Positions 39,840 to 53,130 of a DNA stretch of 64,000 nt are shown here, piece by piece. Position 1 is the stretch's first letter. The number at the start of each line of letters is the position of its first letter. The stretch is from Hyperoplus lanceolatus (Eukaryota; Chordata; Actinopteri; Uranoscopiformes; Ammodytidae). Below the pieces are notes generated by a model, which was not told where the DNA came from, did no database searches, and saw only the letters and a list, made by a program, of their open reading frames with translations. The position numbers and the translations under genes are program-made. The DNA lies in contig CM049408.1 in NCBI GenBank assembly GCA_026929865.2, forward strand, positions 1,860,001-1,924,000. Direction: 5' to 3'.

Positions 39840-40499
39840 TTCAGTCGTTCTCAAACTTTTTTTGTAATTCCCCACTTTGGAGATGGGGATATTTTCAAGC
39901 CCCAACGTTCCCCGATTGCGTCAACAAAATAGTAACTAAATAGGTCAGTTTTAAAAGTTTAAAATGTATTGTAATAAAATCAAGGAATACAATTCAAAAA
40001 TAGAAAAATATGAGCATTTGTGTCATTACTTTGTAATCTGAGCTCAAAAAATTGTCAAAAACAATGAGCAAGTCAGTATATGAGTCTTAGGCCTGCATTG
40101 TTGGCTGCAATGAGCCTGTTTTGCACTGCACATATTTTCAAAATAGGGCTGAAGGCCCAATACTGCATCTGAAGTAGGGATGGAGGTCGCTACTTTTTAT
40201 TGATACCATTATCGAGTCTCCTTAACAATTTGAGTCCTTATCGATACCACTATCGATACTTTTCTATTATTTTGTTGAAAGAGAAGTGGTATTTCTGCTT
40301 TAATTGCCTATAAGAAGATCAGAGCTCAAGATAGGACTTGAAACAGGTCATAAATCCATAATTACTATCTATTTTATATTGCTGGGAAAAAAAGTTTTTC
40401 ACCAAAACCATATTATTCAAGTTTCATGCGGAAAACTAATTTTTAGGGGGCCAAGCCCAAGAAGGGCCTGGGACCTACTGGGCAGGGAACCCTATTGTT

Positions 40500-40573
40500 T
40501 TCTTCTTCTTCTTCTTCTTCTTCTTCTTCTTCTTCTTCTTCTTCTTCATCTTCTTCTTCATCTTCTTCTTCCT
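40500..40573. repeat. (TTC)n microsatellite
   Basis: About 24 TTC units with three ATC variants. It produces long Ser, Leu or Glu runs in all frames, which are not genes. Confidence 0.95.
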
Positions 40574-41214
40574 TACGTAAAAGTGGTGCTGCAGCCCAAA
40601 CCGTAACGGGTTGGGACATGTCACTTGCATGGCTTATCCAGGTCCGTGCCTGGTACGCAGACAAACAAATTCAGACATGCCGGCCACTAGACGCTACAAC
40701 AACAAAACGTTTTGGGCTATAACTTCCACACCGAAAGTCCGACAGTCAAAAACTTTATATCCACAGATTCACACAAGTGTAGCGGTTACAGGTGGTTCAG
40801 ATTAATCCTGCTATTAGAAATTAATCTGAAGATTAATAATACCTTAATAATTTATTAAAGTTCAAAGGGGCACCACCATTCATTTAAGAAATGGAAAAAT
40901 AATAGCAAATTGTCTCGTTTAATCAATGATTTATTCTCAACTGTTGATTAGTTTAATGTTCAGTTAAATAAATCAATATTAATAAATCCTAGTCTCAATG
41001 ATCATTTCCATAAAATAATGTAATCAAATAATTACTATTATAAATTTGGTAATATGATCTTAACACTGAAGGCTACAGAATCCTTGTACTTGTTGGTTGC
41101 GGACTTCCCAATAATATTCACACAAATTAATGACACAAACTTCTAGTTACAAAAGAAAATGCATGTAATTTATTAACAAAGTAAATAAAATCCAACACAC
41201 TAAAACTAAAGCAC

Positions 41215-41320
<106 letters not shown>

Positions 41321-42284
41321 TGTGAGTGCATGTATGTGTAGATGAAAATTAGCCGGTCTTTCACACCTTCCTCCCTGTGGTGGGGGAAGAGAGGGAAGAG
41401 ACACAAAAGGAGCCTTTGGCCAAAGGTTCAAATCAACATAAATGTTTGGGTATCTAACCATTAAGTTCAATGTAATATCACAGTATGTAAACCCAATTAC
41501 AAAGTAACAATGAATAGTTCAAATCAGTACACATACATTTCCAAGTTAACAGTCTTTCAAGCCATGTGTTCTTGCTAAGCTAAGCTAACTGCCCAGTGGT
41601 TCATACGATACCAGATGATGATACACAGCGCGTGTTGCAGTGTGAGAGGTTCTGGATCCTTTGGCATGAAACAGGGGTTTTGCTTCGCGGGTCGGTCTTG
41701 ATGCAGTTCGGATGAACTGGTGCTTTCTGGATCTTCAGTAGCAGCATGCTAACTGGCGTTGTTGCCTCTGGGCTACGGTTGTAGCTCTTGGCTTGATTCT
41801 TAGCTTCTTCGTCTTAAGGGTCTTGGTGGGAGCTTGGTTCGTTCCCTGGTTCTTCTTTGGGTTGCTTGGAGCAGCCGGTTGGATCCTTGTTCCTCTTTCG
41901 TTGAGAGGACCTTCACGGCTGTTTGGACAGGCCGTGGTGGATCAGGGAGAGCAGAGAACAACAGGCCTTGCCCGGGTCCAGGAGTTGGAGAGTCCCCCTT
42001 CCAGTATGGAAGTTGGGGCAGGAGAGAGCGTGCTAGCCTCCTTTTTGGTAGGCCAAGCGTGAGCGTTCCACCACCTCCGAGGGTGGTTGAAGAGGAGAGA
42101 GCACCGAGAACCTCGGATGGTGCTTGAAGAAGAGGCTGGCTGCACCACTCCGTTCGGAGATGCAGAGACATAGAGACTGGGCTGTACTAGCTCACTAGCT
42201 GTTATCATACAGCAATAAGACTTCTGACCAATGGCAGAAGAGACAGGGGGGGCGGACATCCTGGCTTGGGCTGGCTAGGACAGA

Positions 42285-44520
42285 GTAAGTAAGTAAGTAA
42301 ACTTTATTTATATAGCGCCCCTCGCAGACCAGGGTCACAAAGCGCTTCACAATGGGAAGCAACAACAGATTAAAAATATACATACATTAGACAAATTACA
42401 ATACAGTGATAAAACATAGCAGCCCCAAGAACAAATTAGGAAAAAGCCTGCACAAATAAATAGGTTTTTAGTTGACGTTTGAATGCGTCAACAGACTCTA
42501 TTTAACGCAGAGAGATGGGAAGATCGTTACAGAGCTTGGGAGCAACAGCCTGGAAGGATCGGTCACCTCTGGTCCGCAAACGAGTGCGTGGCACCATTAG
42601 CAGTTTCTGCTCCACAGACCTCAGAGCCCGAGCAGGGGTGTAAAGGCTGAATCAGATCACTGAGATAGGATGGAGCCTGATCATGCAAAGCTCTAAAAGT
42701 TAGAACCAGAATTTTAAAGTTAGTCTTAAAGGACACTGGCAGCCAATGCGGAGCTTTTAGAATAGGGGATATGTGGGTCCTCCTATTAGAACAGGTCAGA
42801 ATTCTCGCTGCAGAATTTTGCACTAACTGCAGGCGAGACAGCTCCTTCTTGTTTAAACATGAAAACAAACTCTTACAATAGTCTAAACGTGAAGACACAA
42901 AAGCATGAATGATCAGCTCTAAATCATTTTGTGACACCATTTGCCTGAGTTTAGAGATGTTCCTCAGCTGAAAAAAGCAGTTCCTGGTTAGCTGTTTGCA
43001 GTGCTGCACTAATGACATGTCTTTGTCAAAAATAACATCAAGGTTTATTAGTCTAGGTTTAACAGACTGGCCTAGGTCACCCAAGTACTGGTTAATCCCT
43101 GGAATTAATTTATCAGGGGCAATAACCAGTGTTTCAGTCTTATCTGAATTTAACTGGAGAGAGTTATCACTTAGACATTGCTTTATTTCTGCTCAGCAAA
43201 GAGCTAAGGAATCAAGCCTCTGGAACTCAGTTGGTTTGAACGTGCAGTACAGCTGGATATCATCAGCAAACATGTGGTACGAAACATCAGAACATCTCTG
43301 AATGACTCTTCCCAGGGGGAGCAAATACAACAAAAATAATACAGGACCCAAAACTGAACCTTGAGGGACTCCACACAACAGATCTGCTGACTCAGACCTT
43401 ATCTGGTTTGCTGTGACACTGAAGCTACGTCCAGATAGGTAAGAGGAGAACCAATGTAGAACTGACCCTGACAGTCCTACTTCATCCCTCAGTCTTCTCA
43501 GCAGGATCTGGTGGTCGACGGTGTCAAATGCTGAGGATAGATCCAAGAGAACTAGAACAGTGCATTTACCAGAATCAGCGGACATCATGATGTCACTGGA
43601 CACTTTCAGTAAGGCTGTCTCTGTAGAGTGGTGTTTGCGGAAACCAGACTGAAACTTCTAGTTGATGTTATTTTGATCTAGGAAAAATGACAGCAGTTCA
43701 GAGACCACCTTCTCTAAGATCTTGGACAGGAATGGCAGCTTGGAAATAGGCCTGAAATTACTGAGGACTGTTGGGTCTAAACCTGTCTTTTTAAGTAGAG
43801 GCTCCACTATGGCATGCTTAAATGTATCGGGAAACACACCAGCAGTGAGAGAGAGGTTAACCATTTTGGTAACCCAGGGAGCAATTACCTCACACACTTT
43901 GGCAAATAATAATAATACTTAATCCTTAATCCTGTGTTTTCTTCCTGTTATTTTTTATTTTTATTTTTATTTTTAATTTCTCTTTTTTTCTTTTTTCTTT
44001 TTTATTAGGTGTTTTACTTTTTTTTTTTTTCTGTGATCAGTAAATGTGTATCTGATTTTGAATCTGATGAAAGTGGGGGCGGGACTCGATAAGCCTTAGG
44101 CTTCTTCCGTCACCCTTCGGACAACACTAATTAAGATTTATGATGTGAAAGAGATAATTGTGTATTGTGTGGAATTGTCCGAAAGAAAAATAATAAATAA
44201 ATAAATAAATAAATAGCCTACAGGGAAGGATATCGGATGAGCAAGAGGAGGGTTTCATCTTGGTCACCAGTGCTGAGATGTCATTAAGAGATACCGACTT
44301 AAATGAGGACCACAAGTTGGAGACAGGCTCAATGACAGCAGGGGTTCCATATAAAAGGGGCGGGATTTTCTCCTTGATCGACTTAATTTTGTCAGTGAAA
44401 AATCTCAACAAAGCATTGCTGAGAGGAACTGATAGGTGTGAAAACACAGATAAAAGCCTTGGCTCAAGCATTGGAATGTTGGGGGTTTTGACACCAACAT
44501 TTTGCTGTAGAGTCAGAAAC
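42285..44520 (-). mobile_element. L2-type LINE, 5'-truncated, with internal insertion
   Basis: On the minus strand the pieces run in order. They are a linker (FFTDKIKSIKEKI, MKPSSCSSDILPCR) at 44222-44522, RT fingers (LLKKTGLDPTVLSNFRPISK) at 43658-43897, and RT palm (LLDLSSAFDTVDH, GVPQGSVLGP, MFADDIQLYC) at 43193-43603. The C-terminal region (NSAARILTCSNRRTHISPIL) follows at 42563-43084. The catalytic Asp pair is present as FADD. Stops lie near 43658 and 43190. The 3' end has CGCTATATAAATAAAG followed by an ACTT repeat tail. The endonuclease is missing. Confidence 0.9.
43915..44215 (+). mobile_element. LINE 3' end inserted in the L2 element
   Basis: It is opposite in orientation to its host. 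T-rich sequence is followed by GGGGGCGGGACTCGATAAGC and a tail of AAAT repeats (44187-44213). AAATA on both sides is the likely target duplication. The host L2 reading (…DILPCR then …VCEVIAPWV) resumes across the insertion. No coding region remains. Confidence 0.7.
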
Positions 44521-45610
44521 AAAATAATTCACTTTAGAGTCAAAAGTCTTAATGAATGAATGAACCCATGTACATATTCACTACACAAGTCAGCTGTATC
44601 TTTTTTTCTGTCTTTTGGCAGGAAATAGAAAAGAGTGTCTTTACTATGGAGAGGCTGACAATCTGCTTTTGCTCATAACTCCCCAACCAAACATCGCACA
44701 TTCAAAAACTTGACATCCACTTGTTCGGTAAATTGAGTTACATCTTTCTACCTACGCGTTAGGGGCTACAACTTCCACACTGAACATCCCACAGTCAAAA
44801 ACGTTATACCCACAGATTCACACAAGTCAGCTGCATCTGTTGAGATAAGCCACGCCCATTTGCATATGTATAGATTTTTTGATACATCGCTAAAACTGTG
44901 ACAGTCACCAAAACATACTCCTCCTACAGTTTTCGCCCGATTTGGACGAAACCAAAAGCATTATGCTCCATCAACTCCCACGAGCAAAAGTTGGATAAAG
45001 AATTTTTCTCCGACCATCGTAAGACCAAACGGTAGCGCTTTAAAGATTTGCGCATTAGCTACCTTGTACCAAACTGCTCCTAAATCCAAAACGATTCATC
45101 CTATCAACACCAAACTTCAAACATGTGTTTGTCCTACGGTTCTCAGGTTGGTTCTACATTTTCGTTAAATTGCTCGAAAAGGGGGCGCCAAAAACACAAA
45201 AAGTATACATCTCCTTATCTGCTTGAGCATCATTCTCTGCGATCTTTTGCCTTTTGGTCTATAACTCCCATACCGAACATCCCACGTTCAAAAACATTAC
45301 ATCCCCGGATTCCGTGAAGCGAGGGGCCGGCGCCGCGGACGACGACGCCCGATCCCGACTCGCGTGGGAGGTTTGGCCCCCGTTCACAACTGCTTGCAGT
45401 TCTAGTTTTTATTTTTTGTGTTACATTTGAACACATCATGATGACCTTTTAAAGACATTTGCCTAATATTACCGAGCCGACCTGAACAGAACATATTTGA
45501 CACCCTTCGCAACTTTTTTTAAGCAAATTAGCTCTATATCCTGCCGATTTTTAAAACATTTTTAAAGATTATTTTTTGGCATTTTCAAGCTTCACCAGAC
45601 AGCACAGAGT

Positions 45611-45746
45611 TGAAATTGGGAGACAGAGAGAGAGGGGGGATTACCCGCAGCAAAGTTCCACGGGTCGGACCTGAACCCGCGACCACTGCAACGAAGGCCC
45701 GAGCCCACATGGCAAGCGCTCTATCCACCACACCACCGGAGCGCCC
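45611..45746 (-). mobile_element. tRNA-derived SINE, second family
   Basis: Read on the minus strand it starts GGGCGCTCCGGTGGTGTGG, has an A-box-like GGTGGATAGAGCGC, and a B box GGTTCAGGTCC (45667-45677 on plus). It continues into CTTTGCTGCGGGTAATCCC and a CT-rich end. The older relative is at 3262-3476. It resembles a whole tRNA-like head but has no functional tRNA anticodon arm that I can fold with confidence. Confidence 0.65.
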
Positions 45747-45965
45747 ATCCTGCTGATTTTAACGTGGATTTGAAAACTGGATCACTATTTTTAACTGACG
45801 GGACTTTCTCCACCGTCCGGTTGTGTGATTACTGCCGCTGCTTTGAATGACTGTTGATGCGCACGGTGCCGACTCGGACTCCGAGCCCGACTGCAGACCG
45901 TTGGAGGAGTTTGAAGGTAAGACAGTTGAGGGTAGGCCTACAACACTTTTATATGCAGTCTATGA

Positions 45966-48257
45966 CAGTGTTAATTTCGTTGACTAAGACTGACTAAAAA
46001 TATTAGTCAACGAACATTTTTCACGGACGTAAACTAAATAAAAACTAAATAAAAAGGCAGATACAGGGCTGTACGCTTATTTTTTTAGGTGGTAGCACTG
46101 GTGCTAGCAAGCAAAAAAATTCAGTAGCACAAAAATAAATTTGGTAGCGCACAAAGTATGATCAAAAACTTAACCTTAACCCTTGCATTTCACTGTAATT
46201 ACCTTTGAGCATCTCATCTTGGTCTCCTTTGAGATTCTCAATTAATATTATATCCTAGTGTGTGCAGTAATAATTGTAGAAGAATGAATAGGGGTGCACT
46301 GATTGCAATTTAGACAAAATAATTTAACCTGCCAATTGCAATTTTTTGCTGATTCAGAATTATTTTCCCCCATAAAAATATAAAAATAATATCTATATCT
46401 ATGTATGTTTTGTATATACATATAATTATTATATTAATAATAATATTTTTTTTTAGAAAATGTCCTTCTGTTAATTAAAACCAAACTTTAAAACATTAAA
46501 CATAGCCTATTAAATAAATAAGTATACATATTGGTACAATTTAGGATAAATTAAATAGGTTGGTGTGAATGTGTTGGAAGTTGTTCTTCAGTGGCTTATT
46601 TCAAACATTGTTTTTAGACTACTGTTGACTTTTCTCTGCAGCTGAATGAGTTGAATGAGGGCTGTGAAGTGCTAATTTCCTGTTCTTACCGGCTTCAAAA
46701 TAAAAGTCAACTCACATTTGGCTAGTAACAGGCTTTTAACGTGAAGGCGCACAGGAAATGTTCTGTTTGCACACGCGCTAATTTAACTGCGGTGATCTTC
46801 TTCCGGATATTACCGTTGGTGAAGTTTTTATATGGTAGAATCGCTGCACGAGCACAGATCCCGAGGAAACATATCTTTCACCAGCCAAAGTGAAGGGTGG
46901 ACTCAATAACTTACTTGCCTAAGACTAAATGTACCCCCATTTGGAGTGTTAATGTAGAGCCCTCTAAGCAGTGTTGTGCATCTCTCCTCTGTGTTTCATA
47001 GACAGCCACTCCTCATTATCAACTAGCACTAATGCGAATGGACTTGTTTTCATCATCGCACGTGATCAATTTCAGTAGCAAATGCGATCAAAACTGTCGC
47101 ACTGTACAGCCCTGAGATATGATGACGAAGACTGAGACGAATATAACTGACACTATAGTCAACAAATAGGAACGATACGAATATGTTAGGGCGGGACGAA
47201 TGGAGAAGAGATCCAATCAGAACTACTCTTTTTGTGGGACAAGTTGGGAAGAAATCCAATCAGGGCAAAGCAGTGAATGCAACCCTGTGTCGGTGAAAAT
47301 CGACGGGACACCGCGCCAGTGTGAGCGGGTGGAGTGAGCCGCCGTGCAGAAAAACTCAGCGTTTGTCAGATGGACAAAATGATAGTCAGGGATATCCTGC
47401 CCGTTAACCTTGTCTAGGGGAACGGCTAAGTTCCGCAATCTGTTTGTAGTAGGCTATGTCTCGAGCTTGAATACACAGAGCCATGTCCCCAAACTGACTG
47501 CGCAACTATAGAGGAAATGAACTGTGAAACTGCCGCCTCCCTCCGTTAGTTTCTGTTTTCACCTGAGTAAGTTACAATCAACAGTCTCCGACGCATGGAC
47601 AGCGTTCAATTAAAACCTCTCATTTTATTATCAAAAAGGCTTTGATGCAAAAGAAGTCCGAAAACACACAGCGGCAGCAGTGTTGCTTAAAGGAAAGCGC
47701 AGTTGCTCACTTTTGTCAGCGCCTTAACTGCGTGCTGCTGCTGCTGCCCAGGGGCGGCCTTAGCGATCTCGGGGCCCGTTTCAAGACCTAGTGTGGGGCC
47801 CCCCACTTATTTTTTTTATTTTCTTTATTTTTTATAAATAATGCTTGTGCATCCTCCCCGCAAAAGAAAAAAAGATAGTGGAATCCAGTTGGTTCATAGA
47901 CAGATCATGAGATAATGGGCCCCTGGGCACAGGCTCTTAAAGCCCCCCCTCCCCCCATCCAGTCAGGTACACTGATTTCATGTGAGATTATGGATAGAAT
48001 AGAATACATGTTTTGTATTACAACCATTAAATCTGTGTCTGTATTGCATATTCAAACCTTAATACCATTCAATGAAGAAAGAAACACTTAGTCGGCAAAG
48101 TCCGCTGTATATTTAGTCAACTAAATTATGCTTATATTTAGTTGACTACTAGACTAAGACTAAAATATTTTAGATGACTAGAATAGGACTAAGACTAAAT
48201 GGTGTGATATTCAAAAGACTAAGACTAAATCAGAATATGCTGCCAAAATTAACACTG
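45966..48257. mobile_element. hAT element with CAGTGTTAATTT ends
   Basis: Ends CAGTGTTAATTTCG and AAAATTAACACTG are flanked by the exact 8-bp duplication GTCTATGA (45958-45965 and 48258-48265). Sub-terminal regions repeat GACTAAGACTA and TTAGTTGACTA. A nested element occupies 46064-47114. A CAGGGGCGGCCTTAGC motif at 47754 looks like the left end of a further fragment. No transposase frame was found. Confidence 0.88.
46064..47114 (-). mobile_element. hAT5-like element with CAGGGCTGTAC ends, short copy (nested)
   Basis: It is inverted relative to the copy at 20059-23100. Ends CAGGGCTGTACG and GTACAGCCCTG are flanked by the exact 5-bp duplication AGATA (46059-46063 and 47115-47119). At 1051 bp it lacks the nested elements that swell the other copy to 3 kb. 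It is non-coding. Confidence 0.85.
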
Positions 48258-48789
48258 GTCTATGAAGAAAAGAGCCGAATCTCCGCTCTGAACTCAAAAA
48301 CGCGCTACAACACCTTGCCTCATTGATCAGTGTTGTGTGTGTGTGTGTGTGTGTGTGTGATCAGCTCCTATCTCCTCACAAATTGCGGAGAACAATCGCG
48401 CTTTCATTGGTCGGGTTTTGATTAAGTTGAGCACACAAAACAACTTCTGCCTATCAGGTGAGTGTTGTTGAATGGAGTTGACAAATAAATTAACAAATAC
48501 ACATTGTTTTCTTTACACGCTCATACCAATCTTTCAATTCTTGTGTTAACATAAACCCTGTACACCCAAAACAGAAAGAGATTGATACATCATTCAGTAT
48601 TTATCTTAATTAGCTTTAATTGCAACACCATTATCCAGACAAACATAAGGAACCACCTACTCACACAACACAGGGCTACTGTCCAGGCATGCTTATTCTT
48701 TGGCACGATCACAAAATAGCTTCCACCATTATTTTCTTACAGCTTTTATTTAAAAATATTTTTTGGCTAGACCACAGAGCGACTCCAGC

Positions 48790-49790
48790 CCAGGCCCCCA
48801 GGACTGTGCCTTCTCCGAGTAGCCAGCATGGACATGTGGCCAAGCCATTGGTATTGCATGCTATGAATGGGGCTGTGGGAGGATCTTATTTTCATGCGGT
48901 CCGTAGGCAGATTTCCCCGTCCACACAATACAAGCGGCAAACAAGATTGTGTCTCCGCAAAATTTTTCTGATATCAATCCTAGGCTCATACTAATCTTTA
49001 GACCATATACTAGTAAAATGGAAGTTTTCTCATTTCAAAACGCCACCTCAAGCGTTTTATTAGCCCAACGGCTTTTAACGGCTTTCAGTTTGTTTTCGCG
49101 GGAGGAGGAGGGGTGGGCAGCCGTGGGCAGCTGAACAGAGTCGTAGTGAAACAAAGGTTTCTGTTTTTCGGCCCGGCCTCATGGCAGGAAAGTAAAACTA
49201 ATTCTTACTCATTCTGATAAGGCAATTACGCTCACAGCTACAACATTGGTCTTATAAGAACACTTTAAACAGCTAACTTAAGCATTTAAACCTTTGTTTG
49301 GTAGATTTCAATAGTTCACTTAAGCACCATGGACCTATAAAGATGTAACACACGCTATCAAAACAGCGCTAGCCCACTAGTTTGGTGTAGATGGCTGGAG
49401 GAATCTTCGTTTAGAACTTGTTAACCACTGTATTACTTTACAAAAACCGAGTGCTTAAAGATCACATACAGCGATCACATATAGCAAATCATCGGGGGGT
49501 TAGTGACTTATACGCCTATGGTCGGTAAACAATGCAACCGTGCTCGCTAAGACCTTTAGCTTACAATGCTACAGAACAAGAATGATACTACATCCGCTAC
49601 CAGTCCACTACACTTGCCGCCCTCTTTCTTGATAGGTCCATAATGCCGCTACGTCCATGCTACGTCATGCTTCCGGGCTGCATGAATTTCCGCATTAATG
49701 CTTCCTTGTTGCTTCTCTGCGCCAATAGGAATGAATGGGCGCCGTGATTCAATCCGGTGTCCATTTCTTTATATGTCCATGCTCCAGCCC
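48790..49790 (+). repeat. Dispersed repeat, second copy of the 21930-22460 family
   Basis: The same landmarks occur in the same order as in the first copy, with a middle stretch (about 49090-49565) that the first copy lacks. The ends are not defined, so the mobile family is unknown. Confidence 0.7.
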
Positions 49791-49855
49791 CATGAGCACA
49801 AATTATGCTGAGTGAAGGAGTGAATGAGTGACTGAGTGACCAAATTTCAGGATCG

Positions 49856-50087
49856 GTTAGTCCCAACAAGTATGCTTTTTAGTGATGTTGTACAGATTAT
49901 CTTCTCCCTGTCCACAGGGGCAGGCTAATAGTTCCTATTGATTACTACTATTTGAGCTAAGCTAACTAGCGATGATCTAACTTGACCATTCCTTCTTCAA
50001 AAATCCACGCATAGTTAAAGGAATGTTTTCTGTCGGCTTGTCTTGAACCCAAGAGAGAAATATACTTTTTGAACTATTCCATTAAGT
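49856..50087. mobile_element. Fold-back MITE, half copy
   Basis: It matches the right half of the copy at 14268-14837: TAGTGATGTTGTA, CTATTTGAGCTAAGCTAAC, and the terminal TTTGAACTATTCCATTAA. The left arm is missing. Confidence 0.65.
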
Positions 50088-50155
50088 AATGAAAAAAAGC
50101 TGTAGGCCTATAGTGTTTAAAATAAATACAATAAAGTGTGAAAAATTAATGTTGA

Positions 50156-50960
50156 AGTGCGCCCAGGGGCATCCTTACCAGATGCCTGAACCACCTCGAC
50201 TGGCTCCTTTCTACCAAAGGAGTAGCGGCTCTGCCCCGAGTTCCTCACGAATGACTGAGATTCTCACCCTATCTCTAAGGGAGACACCAGCCACCCTCCT
50301 AAGAAAACCCATTTATGCCACTTGTACCCGGGATCTTGTTCTTTGGGTCATTACCCAGCCTTCATGACCATAGGTGAGGGTGGGAACGAAGATTGACAGG
50401 TAGATTAATCCAATGAGAGCTGAAGGTCACAGACAGATGATGCCATCAGAACCACATCATCCGCAAACAGCAGAGATGAGATCCTTAGCCCACCAAACTG
50501 CAACCCCTTCCCACCACGACTACGCCGTGATATCCTGTCCATGAATATTACAAACAGGATTGGTGATAAAGCAAAGCCCTGGCGGAGGCCAACCCCCACT
50601 GGAAACAAGTCTGACGTAGTACCGAGAACCCGGACACAGCTCTCGCTTTGAGCGTACAGAGATTGGATGGGCCTGAAAAGGGACCCCCTCACCCCATACT
50701 CCCGCAGCACCCCCCACAGTATCTCCCAGGGAACCCGGTCATACGCCATCTCCAAATCCACACAACACATCGACCGGTTGAGCATACTCCCAAGCTCCCT
50801 CTAGGATCATTGCAAGAGTGAAAAGCTGGTCCGTTGTTCCACGGCCATGATGGAATCCGCATTGTTCCTCTTCAATCTGAGGTTCGACTATCGGCCGAAC
50901 CCTCCTTTCCAGCACCTTAGGGTAGATATTGCCAGGGAGACTTAGAATGCAGGGGTGTAG
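50156..50960 (-). mobile_element. LINE reverse transcriptase fragment (RTE-like)
   Basis: The minus-strand reading gives VLERRVRPIVEPQIEEEQCG, then (one frame change away) CVDLEMAYDRVPWEILWGVL, GLRQGFALSPILFVIFMDRI and LLFADDVVLMASS. These are RT motifs 2 to 5 with the catalytic FADD. A C-terminal part follows towards 50156. Frame breaks lie near 50770 and 50405. The clade is judged from the QCGF and VDLEKAYDRV style only and may be another non-LTR group. Confidence 0.75.
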
Positions 50961-53130
50961 GCTGGTTCATGTTAAAGGCACTGGAGAAATCAAAGGCAAG
51001 GCAAGGCAAGGCAATTTTATTTATAGAGCACATTTCAGGCACAGGGCCACTCAAGGTGCTTCACAGGGTTAAAATCAAATAAAGAATACAAATACAAAAA
51101 AAAGGAACAAATTTAAAACATGGATAAAAATACAACATTTAAATAAAAGAATTAAAACATTTTACAAAAAAAAAAAAAAAAAAAAAATTACAGGTTAAAA
51201 GGGAAACAAGAACATTTTGAGACCCGATTTAAAAGAGCTGAGAGTCTCAGCGGACCTCAGACTCTCTGGCAGTCCGTTCCAGACATTGGGCGCATAAACG
51301 CTGAATGCCGCCTCTCCCTGTTTAGTCCTAGCTCTGGGGACTTTTAAAAGACCTGTCCCAGACGACCTAAGGGCTCTCATAACGTATCAGCAGATCAGTA
51401 ATGTGTTTTGGCCCTAAACCATTTAAGGCTTTGTAGACCATCATCAATATTTTAAAATCAATTCTTTGAGTGACAGGAAGCCATTGCAAAGACCTAAGAA
51501 CTGGGGTAATGTGATCTACTTTTTTGGTCCTAGTGAGGACTCGAGCAGCAGCGTTCTGAATTAGCTGAAGCTGTCTGATTGATTTTTTAGGAAGGCCTGC
51601 AAAGACACTATTACAGTGGTCAAGTCTACTAAAAATAAATGCATGGACAAGTTTTTCTAAGTCCTGCTGAGATATTAGCCCTTTAATTCTTGATATATTT
51701 TTAAGGTGGTAGTAGGCTGACTTAGTAATTGATTTAATGTGTTTTTTGAAATTCAAGTCGGAATCTATCACTACTCCAAGATTTCTAGCTTGGTGTGTGC
51801 TTTCTAACATAACAGATTTAAGCTGTGCGCTGACTTTTGATTGTTCATCCCTGGCACCAAAGACAATTACTTCAGTTTTGTCGCTGTTTAATTGAAGAAA
51901 GTTTTGGCACATCCAGTCATTGATTTGTTCAATGCATTTACTTAGTGCTTGAATCGGACTATAGTCTCCTGGTGATATGGTTACGTAAATTTGTGTGTCG
52001 TCTGCATAATTATGGTAGCATAATTTGTTTTTGTTCATAATCTGAGCTAGCGGTAGCATGTATATGTTAAACAGAAGAGGCCCAAGAATGGAACCCTGGG
52101 GGACCCCGCATGTAATATTTGTTCGCTCGGATGTGAAATTGCCTATTGACACATAGTCTCTTTCCTTTAAGTATGATTCAAACCAGTTTAGCACAGTTCC
52201 AGAGAGTCCAACCCAGTTTGCAAGTCGATCTAGCAATATGATGGTCAACTGTGTCGAACGCAGCACTGAGATCCAATAAAACTAATACAGAGCTTTTGCC
52301 ACTGTCTGTGTTTAAGTGGATGTCATTGAGGACCTTAACCAGAGCAGTCTCAGTGCTGTGGTGTTGTCGAAAACCTGACTGAAAGACATCAAAGCAGTTA
52401 TTCATTGCTAAGTAGTTATTTAGCTGATGATGAACAGCTTTTTCAATGATCTTGCTTAAAAATGGTAGGTTGGATATCGGCCTATAATTGTTCATGAGTG
52501 ATGTATCTAGATTTTTCTTTTTTAGGAGTGGCTTGATGACAGCTGTTTTCAGGGCCTGTGGGAATACACCAGTGCGAAGGGACATATTGACAATTTCTAG
52601 GACATCTGAGGCCATACAGCTAAAAACAGTTTTAAAGAGACCTGTGGGCAAAGATCCTCACAATGCTGCCTGCTTTGTTCACGTAAGGGTGGGTTCACTG
52701 AAGCTGGTAGAGTATAGTGTCTTCAACTCCATTGTCAGGTTGAAAGGCAAACTGCAGTGGATCCAGAGAGGAGCTCAGCTCAAGTCTGAGATGGGCGGAT
52801 ATCTGTCTCTCCAGGGTTTTCATGATGTGGGATGTTCGAGTTAGCAGTCTATAGTCATTGTGTGCAGATGGAGAAGACTTCTTAGATACTGGAACAAGGC
52901 TGTGGATGTCTCCCACAGCACTGGAACCATCTCCTGGCTCAGACTCAGGATAGAATCCCACATAGCTGGTTCCCCCAGACCTTCAGGACCCTGGGGCTAA
53001 CTCCATCTGGACCTATGGCCTTATTCTGGTGCAGGCTCTCCGACTGCCTCTTCACTTGACTGATGGATGGACAGGGAGGCGGACAGGGGGCTCAATGTGG
53101 ATGTATTTGGGTGGAGGTGGTGATGAGGCT
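50961..53130 (-). mobile_element. CR1/Rex1-like LINE fragment split by an L2-type LINE
   Basis: Upstream piece (about 52680-53130, minus): NKAIGPDGVSPRVLK-like sequence, then VPVSKKSSPSAHNDYRLLT, SHIMKTLERQISAHLRLELS and PLQFAFQPDNGVEDTILYQL. Downstream piece (50961-50995): FDFSSAFNM. In related LINEs DTILYQLQ and DFSSAFN lie about 20 residues apart, so the L2-type element 50996-52662 interrupts this one. It is truncated at both ends. Confidence 0.7.
50996..52662 (-). mobile_element. L2-type LINE, 3' half with near-intact RT
   Basis: From the minus strand: [10 protein letters not shown] at the start, RT fingers ([36 protein letters not shown]), [55 protein letters not shown] and YADDTQIYV with the catalytic Asp pair. 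LNSDKTEVIVFG and IQNAAARVLTRTKKVDHITP follow, then a terminal NVWNGLPESLRSAETLSSFK. Two frameshifts are visible, near 52240 and 51370. The tail has CTCTATAAATAAAATTGCC with repeated TTGCC units. The endonuclease and upstream part are missing. Confidence 0.92.

Noticed and set aside
40304-40722. Leu-rich, Ser-rich or Glu-rich open frames
   Set aside because: They are produced by the TTC run in different frames.
41793-42259. Overlapping open frames of about 90 to 123 codons on both strands
   Set aside because: They lie in a moderately GC-rich part of a possible LTR-type fossil. No family is recognised and all frames compete.
45611-45746. Possible tRNA gene
   Set aside because: The A and B box motifs are present, but the copy continues into a SINE body and has an old relative at 3262; no convincing cloverleaf.
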